A stretch of DNA of 37,034 nucleotides from the NCBI GenBank assembly GCA_026702745.1, contig JAPPBT010000073.1, forward strand, positions 1-37,034. Direction: 5' to 3'. The stretch comes from Gemmatimonadota bacterium. Its GTDB lineage: Bacteria > JAAXHH01. The position numbers and the translations under genes were made by a program. Under the pieces are notes generated by a model. That model saw only the letters and a list, made by a program, of their open reading frames with translations. It had not been told where the DNA came from and did no database searches. Each line of letters begins with the position of its first letter. Position 1 is the first letter of the stretch. Shown here piece after piece: positions 8,537 to 16,942 of the stretch.

Positions 8537-9261
8537 CGCTGAGCGTCGGACAAATACGGTTTTTCGACGATTTCGGGTACCTCGTCCTTCCGGGACTCCT
8601 GCGCGAGGAGATTCCCTGGATCTCCGAGGAATTCGAGCAGGTGTTCCGTGAGGCCGGCATCGTGCACGACGGAACCGTCCGGTCGAGCGTGGGGCGCTTC
8701 ATCGAACACAGCGCACGACTCTGTACGTTGCTCGACCACCCTGGTGTCGACGCGTTACTGTCGGGCCTGTTGGGGGAGGACTATAACTACCTGGGCAGCG
8801 GCGGCGAGTTGTACGTAGGGGACGGCATGTGGCATCCGGACTGCCACGGTGACCCGGTGCGCCAGGTCAAATGGGCGATGTATCTCGATCCCCTGACCCC
8901 TGAGACCGGCGCGCTCAGATTCGTGCCGGGTTCCCACCGGCAGGGATGGCAGGGCAATCTCGATACCCATGCGCTTTGGGGGATCGGCATGGAGGAGGTC
9001 CCCTGCGTCGCTCCGCATAACCGGCCCGGCGACGTCATCGTGTTCAACCAGATGACCCTGCACAATGCCCTGGGCGGAGGAAACCGCCGCCGCATGCTGA
9101 ACATCCTGGCCTGTTCGTCCTGCCGCTCGGAGGCCGAACTCGCCTTTCTCCGGCGCAGGCTTCCGGCCGATCGCAGCGAACTCAAGTGGGAACTGATGCG
9201 CAAGACGGCGACGCCGGAGCGGATGCGTCACCTGGATCAACCATGGCAGATACTGGCCTGA
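8533..9261 (+). CDS. Phytanoyl-CoA dioxygenase (PhyH) family protein 1
   Basis: 242 residues. Fe(II) facial triad: His101 and Asp103 in MWHPDCHG, distal His177 in MTLHNALGG; the following Arg cluster (NRRR, about 184-187) would bind 2-oxoglutarate. ETGALRFVPGSHR at about 124-136 is the classic PhyH segment. Such enzymes hydroxylate small molecules with O2 and 2-oxoglutarate; substrate unknown. It is translationally coupled to the Ppx/HD gene (4-nt overlap), and the next gene begins inside its 3' end (19-nt overlap). A second, not closely similar PhyH protein lies at 18794-19768. Confidence 0.87.
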   Translation: MTLSVGQIRFFDDFGYLVLPGLLREEIPWISEEFEQVFREAGIVHDGTVRSSVGRFIEHSARLCTLLDHPGVDALLSGLLGEDYNYLGSGGELYVGDGMWHPDCHGDPVRQVKWAMYLDPLTPETGALRFVPGSHRQGWQGNLDTHALWGIGMEEVPCVAPHNRPGDVIVFNQMTLHNALGGGNRRRMLNILACSSCRSEAELAFLRRRLPADRSELKWELMRKTATPERMRHLDQPWQILA

Positions 9262-10931
9262 AGGGCATCGACCGGAACCTGACCCGATACGGCGACACGG
9301 AGTTCAGCCGCTATCTGCGGCGGGCGTTCCTGTCTTCCGCGGGCTATGACGGCGAAGACCTCAACCGCCCAATCATCGGCGTCGCGGACACGTCATCGGA
9401 CTACAACACCTGTCACCGGGATATGCCGGCCCTTGTGGAAGGCGTCCGGCGCGGGATCACCCAGGCCGGAGGTCTCGCCCTGGTCTTCCCCACCATCTCG
9501 CTGGCCGAAACGCTGCTTTCGCCCACGTCCATGCTCTTTCGCAATCTGATGGCCATGGGCACGGAGGAAATGATCCAGTCGCAGCCGATGGACGGCGTCG
9601 TGCTGCTCGGGGGTTGCGACAAGACCGTGCCGGCCCAGTTGATGGCCGCTGTTTCGGCCGGCCTGCCGGCGATCTCGCTGGTGACCGGCGCCATGCGCAC
9701 GGGAAGCTGGCAGGGCGAACGGCTCGGCGCCTGCACGGATTGCCGGCGGTACTGGCTCCGGCACCGGGCGGGCGAAATCGACGGGGAGGAAATCGGCGAA
9801 ATCGAACAGTCCCTGTGCCCCACGGGCGGTACGTGCATGGTCATGGGAACCGCCTCCACCATGGCCTGCCTCACGGCGACGCTGGGTTTGATGCTGCCCG
9901 GCGGCGCCACGCCGCTCTCCGGATCGGGCGACCGTCTCCGGCAGGCGGTGAAGACGGGCCGGCGCGTCGTGGAACTGGCCCGGTGCGGCACGGGTCCGAG
10001 CAAATACCTCACCCAGGCGTCATTCCGCAACGCGTCGGTCGTGCTCGCGGCGCTGGGCGGGTCCACCAACGCCGTGATCCACCTCATCGCCATTGCCCGA
10101 CGCGCCGGCGTCCCCCTTACACTGGAAGACCTCCACGAGGCGGCGAGGAATACGCCCGTGCTGGTGAACTGCAAGCCCGTGGGCACGGGATACATGGAGG
10201 ACTTCCACAAGGCCGGCGGCCTTCCCGTATTGTGGAAAGCCCTGGTATCCAAACTGGATCTCGATGCCATGAACGTGAACGGCGCTTCGCTCGGAAAGAT
10301 CCTGGAGGACACGCCCCCACCGGCCGACTGGCAGGATACCATAGGCACCCTGGAAGCACCCGTCGGTCCGGCCGGCGCCCTGGTCGTTCTGCGCGGCAGC
10401 CTGGCGCCCGACGGGGCCTTGATCAAACGGGCCGCTGCCGCGCTAGACCGCCAGCGCCACCGGGGCCCGGCTGCCGTGTTCGAATCCCCCGACGACGTGG
10501 CCGCGCGCATCGACGACCCGAAACTGGGGCTGACTCCCGATCACGTACTCGTACTGCGGAACGCCGGTCCCGTGGCCATGGGCATGCCCGAAGCCGGGTC
10601 GCTGCCCATTCCGGCCTACCTGGCTCGAAAAGGGGTCACGGACATGGTGCGTGTTTCCGATGCGCGAATGAGCGGCACGGCCTACGGTACAGTCGTGCTG
10701 CACTGTTGCCCCGAGGCTGCGGTCGGCGGTCCTTTAGCCCTCGTCCGGGACGGCGACCTGATCGAACTCGACGTGGAAGACCGGCGACTCGATCTCTGCG
10801 TGCCGGCGGAAGAGCTGGCCCGTCGGAAGGCCGGTCATGTCCCTCCCCCAACGCCCGAACGGGGCTGGCGCCGGTTGTACGCCGAACACGTCCTGCCCGC
10901 CCACCTGGGCGCCGACCTGGATTTTCTTTGA
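9243..10931 (+). CDS. IlvD/Edd family dehydratase (sugar-acid dehydratase type)
   Basis: 562 residues from the ATG at 9243. Three Fe-S cysteines are visible: Cys57 in NTCHRDMP, Cys125 in GGCDKTVPAQL and Cys198 in TGGTCMVMGTAST. The C-terminal SDARMSGTAYG segment holds the probable catalytic Ser. The family includes dihydroxy-acid dehydratase, 6-phosphogluconate dehydratase and pentonate/hexonate dehydratases such as L-arabinonate dehydratase. The neighbours (2-hydroxyacid dehydrogenase, PfkB kinase) and the lack of other branched-chain amino-acid genes favour a sugar-acid substrate; this is inference. The start lies 19 nt inside the PhyH gene. An in-frame upstream start (9186) would add 19 residues that look like an out-of-frame reading of the PhyH gene. 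Confidence 0.9.
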   Translation: MADTGLKGIDRNLTRYGDTEFSRYLRRAFLSSAGYDGEDLNRPIIGVADTSSDYNTCHRDMPALVEGVRRGITQAGGLALVFPTISLAETLLSPTSMLFRNLMAMGTEEMIQSQPMDGVVLLGGCDKTVPAQLMAAVSAGLPAISLVTGAMRTGSWQGERLGACTDCRRYWLRHRAGEIDGEEIGEIEQSLCPTGGTCMVMGTASTMACLTATLGLMLPGGATPLSGSGDRLRQAVKTGRRVVELARCGTGPSKYLTQASFRNASVVLAALGGSTNAVIHLIAIARRAGVPLTLEDLHEAARNTPVLVNCKPVGTGYMEDFHKAGGLPVLWKALVSKLDLDAMNVNGASLGKILEDTPPPADWQDTIGTLEAPVGPAGALVVLRGSLAPDGALIKRAAAALDRQRHRGPAAVFESPDDVAARIDDPKLGLTPDHVLVLRNAGPVAMGMPEAGSLPIPAYLARKGVTDMVRVSDARMSGTAYGTVVLHCCPEAAVGGPLALVRDGDLIELDVEDRRLDLCVPAEELARRKAGHVPPPTPERGWRRLYAEHVLPAHLGADLDFL

Positions 10932-10946
10932 GAAAGGAATGCTGAC

Positions 10947-11693
10947 ATGACAGATATCCGGCTTGATCTGAAGCTGCGTCGCCAGCAGCTGGTGCGTGAC
11001 AACGGCTTTGCCGCGTGGAATACGATCACGACGGAAGCTCGCTGGGAGCCGGAACGCACAGCGCTCGTACTCTGCGACGTGTGGGATTCCCACTGGTGCC
11101 GCGGCGCGGTCGAGCGACTGAATGCGCTGACACCGCAGATGAACGAGGTCACGGCCGCCTGCCGGTCCCGCGGCGTCCTGATCGTGCACGCCCCATCCGA
11201 TACCCTTGATTACTACCGGGATACGCCCGCACGGAAAAGAGCCGAGTCCGTGCCGACCGTGGATACACCACCCGACCTCGATCTCCCGGACCCGCCGCTT
11301 CCCGTGGATGCCTCCGACGAAGGCGCGGATACGGGTGAAACGGAGACCTTCCGCGCCTGGTCCCGGCAGCATCCGGACATCACCATAGACCAGGAAAGCG
11401 ACCTGATGTCCGACAGCGGCGCACGGATCTACGCCTGTTTCCGGCATTACGGAATCCGCAACATGCTGATGATGGGGGTGCATACCAACATGTGCATCCT
11501 GCACCGGACCTTCGGCATTAAGCAGATGGTCCGCTGGGGCGTTCCCGTGGCGCTGGTCCGCGATCTCACAGACGCCATGTACAATCCCGCCATGCCTCCC
11601 TATGTAAGTCATGATGAAGGCACCCGCCTGGTGGTTTCTTTCATCGAGAAGCACTGGTGTCCCACCGTGCACAGTTCGGATCTCCAGCCGTGA
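10947..11693 (+). CDS. Isochorismatase-like cysteine hydrolase
   Basis: 248 residues with the isochorismatase-like fold. Strand 1 ends in LVLCDVWDSHW (Asp44), and the nucleophile is Cys183 in GVHTNMCI. The third catalytic residue of the family, a Lys before the Cys strand, is not obvious: the corresponding stretch (SDLMSDSGARIYACF) has no Lys. A Pro/Asp-rich insertion lies at about 103-130. The protein may therefore have an altered mechanism or use another base. The ATG at 10947 has AAGGA about 9 nt upstream and follows the dehydratase stop by 15 bp, so it is co-transcribed. Substrate unknown (amide or C-N hydrolysis is usual). Confidence 0.8.
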   Translation: MTDIRLDLKLRRQQLVRDNGFAAWNTITTEARWEPERTALVLCDVWDSHWCRGAVERLNALTPQMNEVTAACRSRGVLIVHAPSDTLDYYRDTPARKRAESVPTVDTPPDLDLPDPPLPVDASDEGADTGETETFRAWSRQHPDITIDQESDLMSDSGARIYACFRHYGIRNMLMMGVHTNMCILHRTFGIKQMVRWGVPVALVRDLTDAMYNPAMPPYVSHDEGTRLVVSFIEKHWCPTVHSSDLQP

Positions 11694-11798
11694 ACCCGAG
11701 GATCGGAACAGGCGGCAGGTCGGCATGGATATGGGCCCATACATGCGGACACATCCGGTTTCGGATCCGGTTGAACGGCCCGGTCTCCAGGTGATGCC

Positions 11799-12758
11799 AT
11801 GAAACGTGCACTCGACGTACTGTCCGTTGGGGACGCCAACCTCGACGTCTGGATGCGGGTGCCACGCCATCCCGATCGGCGCACGGGCGACGTTCGGGGA
11901 ACCGGCGTCGTCGGCGATGCGAGTCATGTCGGACCGGGTGGCGCGGCAGCCAACGTGGCGCTGGGTGTTGCCCGGTTGGGCGGTCGCGCGGGCTTCGTCG
12001 GCGCAGTCGGCGACGACGCGCCGGGCGTTCAGTTCGCGGATCGCATGCGGTCCGGCGGCGTGGATGTATCGCATCTCCACGTCATGGCAGGACAGCCGAC
12101 TTCCCTGGCCTGCATGTTCGAGACGCCCGACGGCGAATATGAATTCTATGTGTGTCCGGGCCCAAGGACCATACCGGCCCACTGCCTGGCCCGCGATTTT
12201 GTCCGGACGGCACGCATCCTCTACCTTACCGGTCATGTTCTGACCGAAGACGAATCGACCTGTCGGAACATGCTCGACGCGATGGCCGTCGCGCGCGAGA
12301 GCAACTGTACGGTCGCCTTTGGCCCGGGCAAGTACTGGCTGAATCCCGCGTTGGAATCCCACGTGCACGAGGCCTTGAAGCACACGGACCTCATCATTTC
12401 AAACGATTTGGAAGCAGAACAGATCACCGGCCGAAAATCACTCCGGGACGCCGCAGGCAAGCTGCTTGATGCGGGCATTGGGATTGTGGCCGTTACGCTG
12501 GGTGGCCGCGGCAGCCTGTTGGCCGCCGGAGACCGCATGATTGAGCAGCCTGCCTACCCCTCCGGAACCGGGTCCATGGTCGGCGCCGGAGACGCTTTCG
12601 CCAGCGGACTGCTTTACAGTTTTCTATTGAAGGAGAGTCTGGAAGAAATGGCGGCTTTCGCCAATGCTGCTGCAGCCATCAAGATCGGAACGCCCGGCGC
12701 GTCGGAGGGCATGCCCGGGGCGGATGAGGTAAGGGCGTTTATTCGGGAGAACGCATAG
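11799..12758 (+). CDS. PfkB-family carbohydrate kinase
   Basis: 319 residues. PfkB signature 1 is seen in GPGGAAANVALGVARLGG (about 47-64) and signature 2 in GTGSMVGAGDAFASGLLY, with the catalytic Asp in GAGDAF. The family phosphorylates sugars, 2-keto-3-deoxygluconate, fructose 1-phosphate or nucleosides. Behind an IlvD/Edd dehydratase, a 2-keto-3-deoxy sugar-acid kinase role would close a semi-phosphorylative Entner-Doudoroff-like route; this is inference. The ATG is preceded by AGGTGA. It is separated from the previous gene by 105 bp and converges on gcvT with a 19-bp gap and no terminator visible. Confidence 0.88.
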   Translation: MKRALDVLSVGDANLDVWMRVPRHPDRRTGDVRGTGVVGDASHVGPGGAAANVALGVARLGGRAGFVGAVGDDAPGVQFADRMRSGGVDVSHLHVMAGQPTSLACMFETPDGEYEFYVCPGPRTIPAHCLARDFVRTARILYLTGHVLTEDESTCRNMLDAMAVARESNCTVAFGPGKYWLNPALESHVHEALKHTDLIISNDLEAEQITGRKSLRDAAGKLLDAGIGIVAVTLGGRGSLLAAGDRMIEQPAYPSGTGSMVGAGDAFASGLLYSFLLKESLEEMAAFANAAAAIKIGTPGASEGMPGADEVRAFIRENA

Positions 12759-12777
12759 CCTGATCAGGACAACCGGC

Positions 12778-13875
12778 CTATTTTCTGCTACCGGCATAAA
12801 ATGGCAGTTTCACCACTTCGGCGGCGATGTGCCTGCCACGGATGCCAATGGCCAGACCCGTCCCGCGTTCCGCCAACTCAACGGGCACGAAACCCGTGCC
12901 GATACCATGGCCCAGCGTGGGCGAAATAGCACCGCTGACGACCCGGCCGACCGGGACCTGGTCGTGAAGGATCTCATAGCCCTGCCGGGGTATCCCCCGT
13001 TCGAGCAACTTCAGTCCGACCAGCTTCCGTTCCACGCCATCACGCCGAACCGCCTGCAGGGCGTTCCGGCCGATGAAATCCGGTTTCTTCAGCTTGACCG
13101 TCCACCCCAGGCCGGCTTCGATCGGATTGATCGATTCGTCGATCTCGTGCCCGTAGAGCGCGAGTCCGGCTTCCAGGCGCAGGGTATCTCTAGCCCCGAG
13201 TCCGCACGGTTTCAAGCCCCTAGAAGCACCGGATTCCAGCAGCAGGTCCCATAAGGTGCCCGCATGCTCCGTCGGATACCAGATCTCGAAGCCGTCCTCG
13301 CCCGTGTATCCGGTTCGAAATACCCGTGCATCGATGCCACCGACACGGGTTTCGACAAAATCCTGAAACCTGAGAGAATCCAGCCCGACTTCCGCCAGCG
13401 GATCGAGTATCTGCTCGCTCAAGGGCCCCTGTAGCGCGATGAGCACGCTCTCGCTGCTCAGGTCCCGGATTTCGACGTCGTACGCGACGGCATGGCGGCG
13501 GAACCAGTCCAGGTCCTTTTCCCGGTTACCCGCGTTGGGAACGACCAGCAACCGGTCCGGCAGGCGGTATACCAGGAAGTCATCGATAACGCCGCCGTCG
13601 GCCCGGCAGGCCAGGGTATACTGGGACCGATAGGGCTTTAGCTTCTCGACGTCATTGACCGTGATGTGATTGGCAAAGGCAACGGCGTCCGGTCCGGATA
13701 TCTCGACACGGCCCATGTGGGAAACGTCGAAGAGACCGGCCGCCATGCGGACCGCGTGGTGTTCGGCCAGAATCCCCTCGTACTGGACCGGCATCTCCCA
13801 TCCGCTGAAAGGCACCAACCTCGCACCCAGCGCCTGGTGGCGGTCATAAAGCGCGGTTTTTAGATGTTCCGCCAT
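12778..13875 (-). CDS. gcvT: Aminomethyltransferase, glycine cleavage T protein
   Basis: 365 residues, the full family length. Near the N-terminus are FSGWEMPVQYEGI and GLFDVSHMGR, and later RTGYTGEDGFEIW and GLGARDTLRLEAGLALYGHE, all T-protein hallmarks for tetrahydrofolate and aminomethyl-lipoyl binding. T protein transfers the methylene group from aminomethylated H protein to tetrahydrofolate, releasing ammonia. gcvH and gcvP are not in the window, so the gene stands alone here. A purine-rich site (GGGGGAG) lies 6 nt before the ATG, and a promoter candidate is at 13917-13946. It converges with the PfkB gene. Confidence 0.95.
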   Translation of the reverse strand: MAEHLKTALYDRHQALGARLVPFSGWEMPVQYEGILAEHHAVRMAAGLFDVSHMGRVEISGPDAVAFANHITVNDVEKLKPYRSQYTLACRADGGVIDDFLVYRLPDRLLVVPNAGNREKDLDWFRRHAVAYDVEIRDLSSESVLIALQGPLSEQILDPLAEVGLDSLRFQDFVETRVGGIDARVFRTGYTGEDGFEIWYPTEHAGTLWDLLLESGASRGLKPCGLGARDTLRLEAGLALYGHEIDESINPIEAGLGWTVKLKKPDFIGRNALQAVRRDGVERKLVGLKLLERGIPRQGYEILHDQVPVGRVVSGAISPTLGHGIGTGFVPVELAERGTGLAIGIRGRHIAAEVVKLPFYAGSRK

Positions 13876-13916
13876 GCGGCGCTCCCCCTTGCAAGGTCCT
13901 AGTTTTCACCCCTCGC

Positions 13917-13946
13917 ATTAAACGCCGTGGCTTCCTTTGGTGTCAA
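13917..13946 (-). promoter_or_regulatory. Candidate sigma-70 promoter for gcvT
   Basis: On the minus strand, a consensus TTGACA (13946-13941), an 18-bp spacer and TTTAAT (13922-13917). The predicted leader is about 35 nt and contains the GGGGGAG ribosome site of gcvT. No glycine-riboswitch-sized leader fits before the ATG. Confidence 0.6.
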
Positions 13947-13981
13947 CACAAAAACGAGATACGTGATACGGCTCCGACTGA

Positions 13982-14011
13982 TTGAACAGGCGGCATCGAA
14001 GGTCCTATCAC
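13982..14011 (+). promoter_or_regulatory. Candidate promoter for the lamin-tail-domain gene
   Basis: TTGAAC (13982-13987), an 18-bp spacer and TATCAC (14006-14011). The leader of about 27 nt would include the AAGGAG site of the ATG at 14045. The -10 box matches at only four of six positions. Confidence 0.4.
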
Positions 14012-14044
14012 CCGAATCACCATCATCAGAAGGAGTTCCCTATC

Positions 14045-15742
14045 ATGATTCGAAAGCACCATCTAGCCACTGCCTTTCTATGCCTCGGTTTCGCGGGGAA
14101 TGCCGCGGGTGCGGGCATCGTCATTTCCGAGGTATTGGCCGATCCCCATTCGGAATCCACAGGAGAGTTCGTCGAACTATACAACGCGGGAAACGAACCG
14201 GTGGATCTCGAAGGTTGGTTACTCGGCGATTCGAGGGATGTGAACGACACGATTACAGACTTCACCGGTCCTCATGACGCCGGCCTCGCGGGAACGGTGC
14301 TGGAGCCGGGTGCTTTCGCGCTGGTCGTCGATCCGGACTACGAAGGCGAATATAACGATCGGATCATGGCTGAGGGTGATCCCACGCGTCTTTTGATCCT
14401 GACGATCAAGGGAGACCGGACACTGGGCAATGGACTCGGGAACAGTGGAGACCTGGTCTTCCTGAAAAGAGACGATGTTACGATCGACCAGTTCGCATGG
14501 ACCGAATCGGCGGGCGGCAACGGTATCTCGTGGGAGCGGCCGCGATACGACCTTCCCGTGGAGGAGTCCAATCTATTGCCGTCTACCCACCCCGACGGAT
14601 CCACTCCGGGGTTCCGAAGCAGCACGGCGAGCGACCCTCCTCCCACACCCGTGCCGGAGGAGCCCCAGCAGCCCGGGGAGCCCGAGGAACCGGAGGAACC
14701 CCAGGAGCCCCAGGAACCGGAGGAGCCCCAGGAGCCCACGCGGCCCGAGGAACCTACACTACCGGAGGAACCCGCGCAGCCCAAGGAACCTACACAACCG
14801 GAGGAACTCGAAGAACCGGCGGAACCCACTGAGCCGGAAGAGCCCGAAGCGCCAGTGACGCCGGCGATGCCAGAGGAACCCGCACAGCCGGAGGAACCAG
14901 AGGAACCCATGTCGCCTCACGACTCCGGAAGCTCGCTGGAAAACGTTGTGATCAATGAAATCATGTTCAACCCCGGCCCCAACGGGACCGAATGGATTGA
15001 GTTGCACAACAGGGGGAGCGACACAGTCAACCTTGCTGGCGGTGCGCTGCGGCTGGATCACGTGGAGCGTGCGCGCCTCATCTCCCCGGGCGATCTCACC
15101 ATCGAAGGCCAGGGATACCTCGTCATCGCCCATGATGCCGTCCTGTTCCGGGAAACGCATCCCGGTTTCGGCGGAACCGTGGTGGAAGCGACGGGCGGCT
15201 GGGAAAGGCTTCGGAACAGCGGTGCAAGGATCTGGCTGCTGGACGCAATGGGCACACCCGTCCACGATGCAGAATACGACGAGGCTTCGAACCCCGTTCC
15301 GGGTCGATCCGTGGAACTGGTCAATCCGGACTTCGATCCACCGGTCTGGGGACCCTCCGCCGATGCGAACGGCAGTACGCCGGGCCGGCGGAACGCACTC
15401 TATGTATCCCGCATACCGGACGGCATCTCGGTACATATAAGCAACAACCCATTCTCCCCCGATGGCGATAACTACGAAGACGTCTGCCTGGTGACGGTCG
15501 ACCTGCCCGCGTCCCACGGTATACTTCACGCCATGGTTTTCGATATCCAGGGTCGGTTTCTCAAAACGCTCATCGATCAGGCGACGGTAGCAAGCCGGCA
15601 TGTCTTTACCTGGAACGGAACGGATCAGTACGGACGAGGGTTGCCCGCCGGTCCATATATTCTATACTTGGAACAGATGCTCCCCACACTCGACAGGTTG
15701 ACTGCTTCCAGGCACCTGGTCGTAATCGCCGCTTCGCCATGA
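14045..15742 (+). CDS. Secreted protein with two lamin-tail domains, Pro-Glu linker and FlgD-Ig-like end
   Basis: 565 residues. A Sec signal peptide (MIRKHHLATAFLCLGFAG, probable cut near residue 22) is followed by a lamin-tail domain at about 24-190 (GIVISEVLADP, EFVELYNAGNEPVDLEGW). A linker rich in EEP/QEP units covers 204-288. A second lamin-tail domain spans about 297-470 (NVVINEIMFNP, EWIELHNRGSDTVNL). The C-terminus (NPFSPDGDNYEDVC, then TWNGTDQYGRGLPAGPYIL) resembles FlgD-Ig/T9SS-type beta-sandwich ends. Such proteins are extracellular or surface-attached, and catalytic function is not evident. AAGGAG precedes the ATG by about 10 nt; an upstream in-frame TTG at 13982 falls in the promoter and is rejected. 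The stop codon lies inside a 17-bp tandem duplication. Confidence 0.85.
   Translation: MIRKHHLATAFLCLGFAGNAAGAGIVISEVLADPHSESTGEFVELYNAGNEPVDLEGWLLGDSRDVNDTITDFTGPHDAGLAGTVLEPGAFALVVDPDYEGEYNDRIMAEGDPTRLLILTIKGDRTLGNGLGNSGDLVFLKRDDVTIDQFAWTESAGGNGISWERPRYDLPVEESNLLPSTHPDGSTPGFRSSTASDPPPTPVPEEPQQPGEPEEPEEPQEPQEPEEPQEPTRPEEPTLPEEPAQPKEPTQPEELEEPAEPTEPEEPEAPVTPAMPEEPAQPEEPEEPMSPHDSGSSLENVVINEIMFNPGPNGTEWIELHNRGSDTVNLAGGALRLDHVERARLISPGDLTIEGQGYLVIAHDAVLFRETHPGFGGTVVEATGGWERLRNSGARIWLLDAMGTPVHDAEYDEASNPVPGRSVELVNPDFDPPVWGPSADANGSTPGRRNALYVSRIPDGISVHISNNPFSPDGDNYEDVCLVTVDLPASHGILHAMVFDIQGRFLKTLIDQATVASRHVFTWNGTDQYGRGLPAGPYILYLEQMLPTLDRLTASRHLVVIAASP
14654..14908 (+). repeat. Pro-Glu low-complexity coding repeat
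   Basis: About 85 codons built from degenerate 9-bp and 6-bp units of the type GAGGAACCG / GAGCCCCAG, coding EEP, QEP and EPT triplets. It links the two lamin-tail domains. Imperfect units suggest growth and contraction by slippage followed by drift. Confidence 0.85.
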
Positions 15743-15757
15743 ACGCCGCTTCGCCAT
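15727..15757. repeat. 17-bp tandem duplication over the lamin-tail gene stop codon
   Basis: The 14-mer CGCCGCTTCGCCAT occurs at 15727-15740 and again at 15744-15757, a period of 17 bp. The first copy encodes the last residues and enters the TGA stop at 15740-15742; the second copy is non-coding. Confidence 0.8.
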
Positions 15758-15898
15758 AGGTGGCGGGATTTCGCCGTGAAAGGTCGGATATTGTACTTGA
15801 CACGGAGCCCTGGTCTTCCTTGATTTACGGTGGCTTCACGCAGCATCGCTCCAGGCCGCCCTGAGCATGAATCGGGTCGCGCGTACAGAGACGGATAC

Positions 15899-16846
15899 AT
15901 GAACAGTATCGTGGTTTTCAGCGGCTCTTCCCATCCCGCGCTGTCGGAAGAGGTATGCCACTATCTGAACGTACCGCTGAGAGCCAGTACCCTGACGCGA
16001 TTCAGCAACGACTGCCTCCAGGTCCAGTTGAATGCGAACTGCCGGGAAGGCGACGTCTACATCATCCAACCGCTGGGTCCTCCGGTGCAGGAGAACCTGG
16101 TTGAACTGCTGTTGATGCTGGATGCCGCCCGCGGGGCGTCGGCGGCACGCACCACCGCCGTGCTGCCCTATTACTCCTACTCGAGATCCGATAAGAAGGA
16201 TGCTCCCCGCATATCGATCGCCGGTCGCCTGGTCGCCGATCTGCTGGGAACGGCCGGCGCCAATCGCATACTCACCCTGCAAATGCACCAACCGCAGGTT
16301 CACGGTTTTTTCAGTATACCGGTGGATCATCTGAATGCGATCAAGGTACTGGCGCAGCACTTCCAGCAGCGGGATCTGAGCAATACGGTGGTGGTTTCTC
16401 CGGACCTGGGCAACGCAAAGTACGCGGCCCATTTCGCACGGCAGTTGATGCTGCCGGTGGCGGCGGGCAACAAGCGCCGCATCTCGGACGATAAAGTCGT
16501 AATCGACATGATCGTGGGGGACGTTTCCGGCAAGAACGCGATTATCATGGACGATGAGATCGCAACCGGCGGCAGCATTTTCGAATTGATCCAACGGCTG
16601 GAAGAACGCAAGGTACAGCGGGTCTCTGTCGTATGTACGCACGGCGTATTCAGCGGCGGGGCCATAGAACGGTTCAGAGAATGTTCCCGGATCGAAGAAA
16701 TCGTCACGACGAACACCGTACCCATCGGTGAAGACAAGCGGCTTCCCCACATGGTCATCCTTTCCGTCGCTTCGCTCCTGGCGGAGACGATTCGAAGGAT
16801 CCACAACGGAGAATCGGTGAGCAGCCTGTTTGCCGATACGATGTAA
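15899..16846 (+). CDS. prs: Ribose-phosphate pyrophosphokinase (PRPP synthase)
   Basis: 315 residues, matching class I enzymes from end to end (FSGSSHPALSEEV; YYSYSRSDKKDAPRIS; MHQPQVHGFF; catalytic-loop NKRR at 191-194; DDEIATGGS at 218-226; C-terminal ETIRRIHNGESVSSLF). It makes PRPP from ribose 5-phosphate and ATP. Two substrate loops differ from the common forms: SPDLGNAKYA replaces the usual SPDxGG-type loop, and DDEIATGG replaces DDMxDTGG. The gene may be a diverged housekeeping enzyme or a paralogue. The ATG at 15899 fits the conserved N-terminus; GTG at 15830 would add 23 unconserved residues. The spacer 15743-15898 holds a consensus TTGACA (15797-15802) without a good -10. Confidence 0.85.
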   Translation: MNSIVVFSGSSHPALSEEVCHYLNVPLRASTLTRFSNDCLQVQLNANCREGDVYIIQPLGPPVQENLVELLLMLDAARGASAARTTAVLPYYSYSRSDKKDAPRISIAGRLVADLLGTAGANRILTLQMHQPQVHGFFSIPVDHLNAIKVLAQHFQQRDLSNTVVVSPDLGNAKYAAHFARQLMLPVAAGNKRRISDDKVVIDMIVGDVSGKNAIIMDDEIATGGSIFELIQRLEERKVQRVSVVCTHGVFSGGAIERFRECSRIEEIVTTNTVPIGEDKRLPHMVILSVASLLAETIRRIHNGESVSSLFADTM

Positions 16847-16942
16847 CATACCGCCGGGAGGGCTGCTCCTGACCGGGCCGTATGACGCAGGACGACTTTT
16901 GTAAACCAAACGCGGGACCAACCCGATTCATGGAGGAAGAGG

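Noticed and set aside
10734-12383. 549-codon open frame on the minus strand opposite the dehydratase, hydrolase and kinase genes
   Set aside because: It crosses three well-supported genes antisense, has no family motifs and no ribosome site.
12760-12769. Palindrome CCTGATCAGG between pfkB and gcvT
   Set aside because: Only 10 bp with no loop or T-run; too short for a terminator and likely chance.
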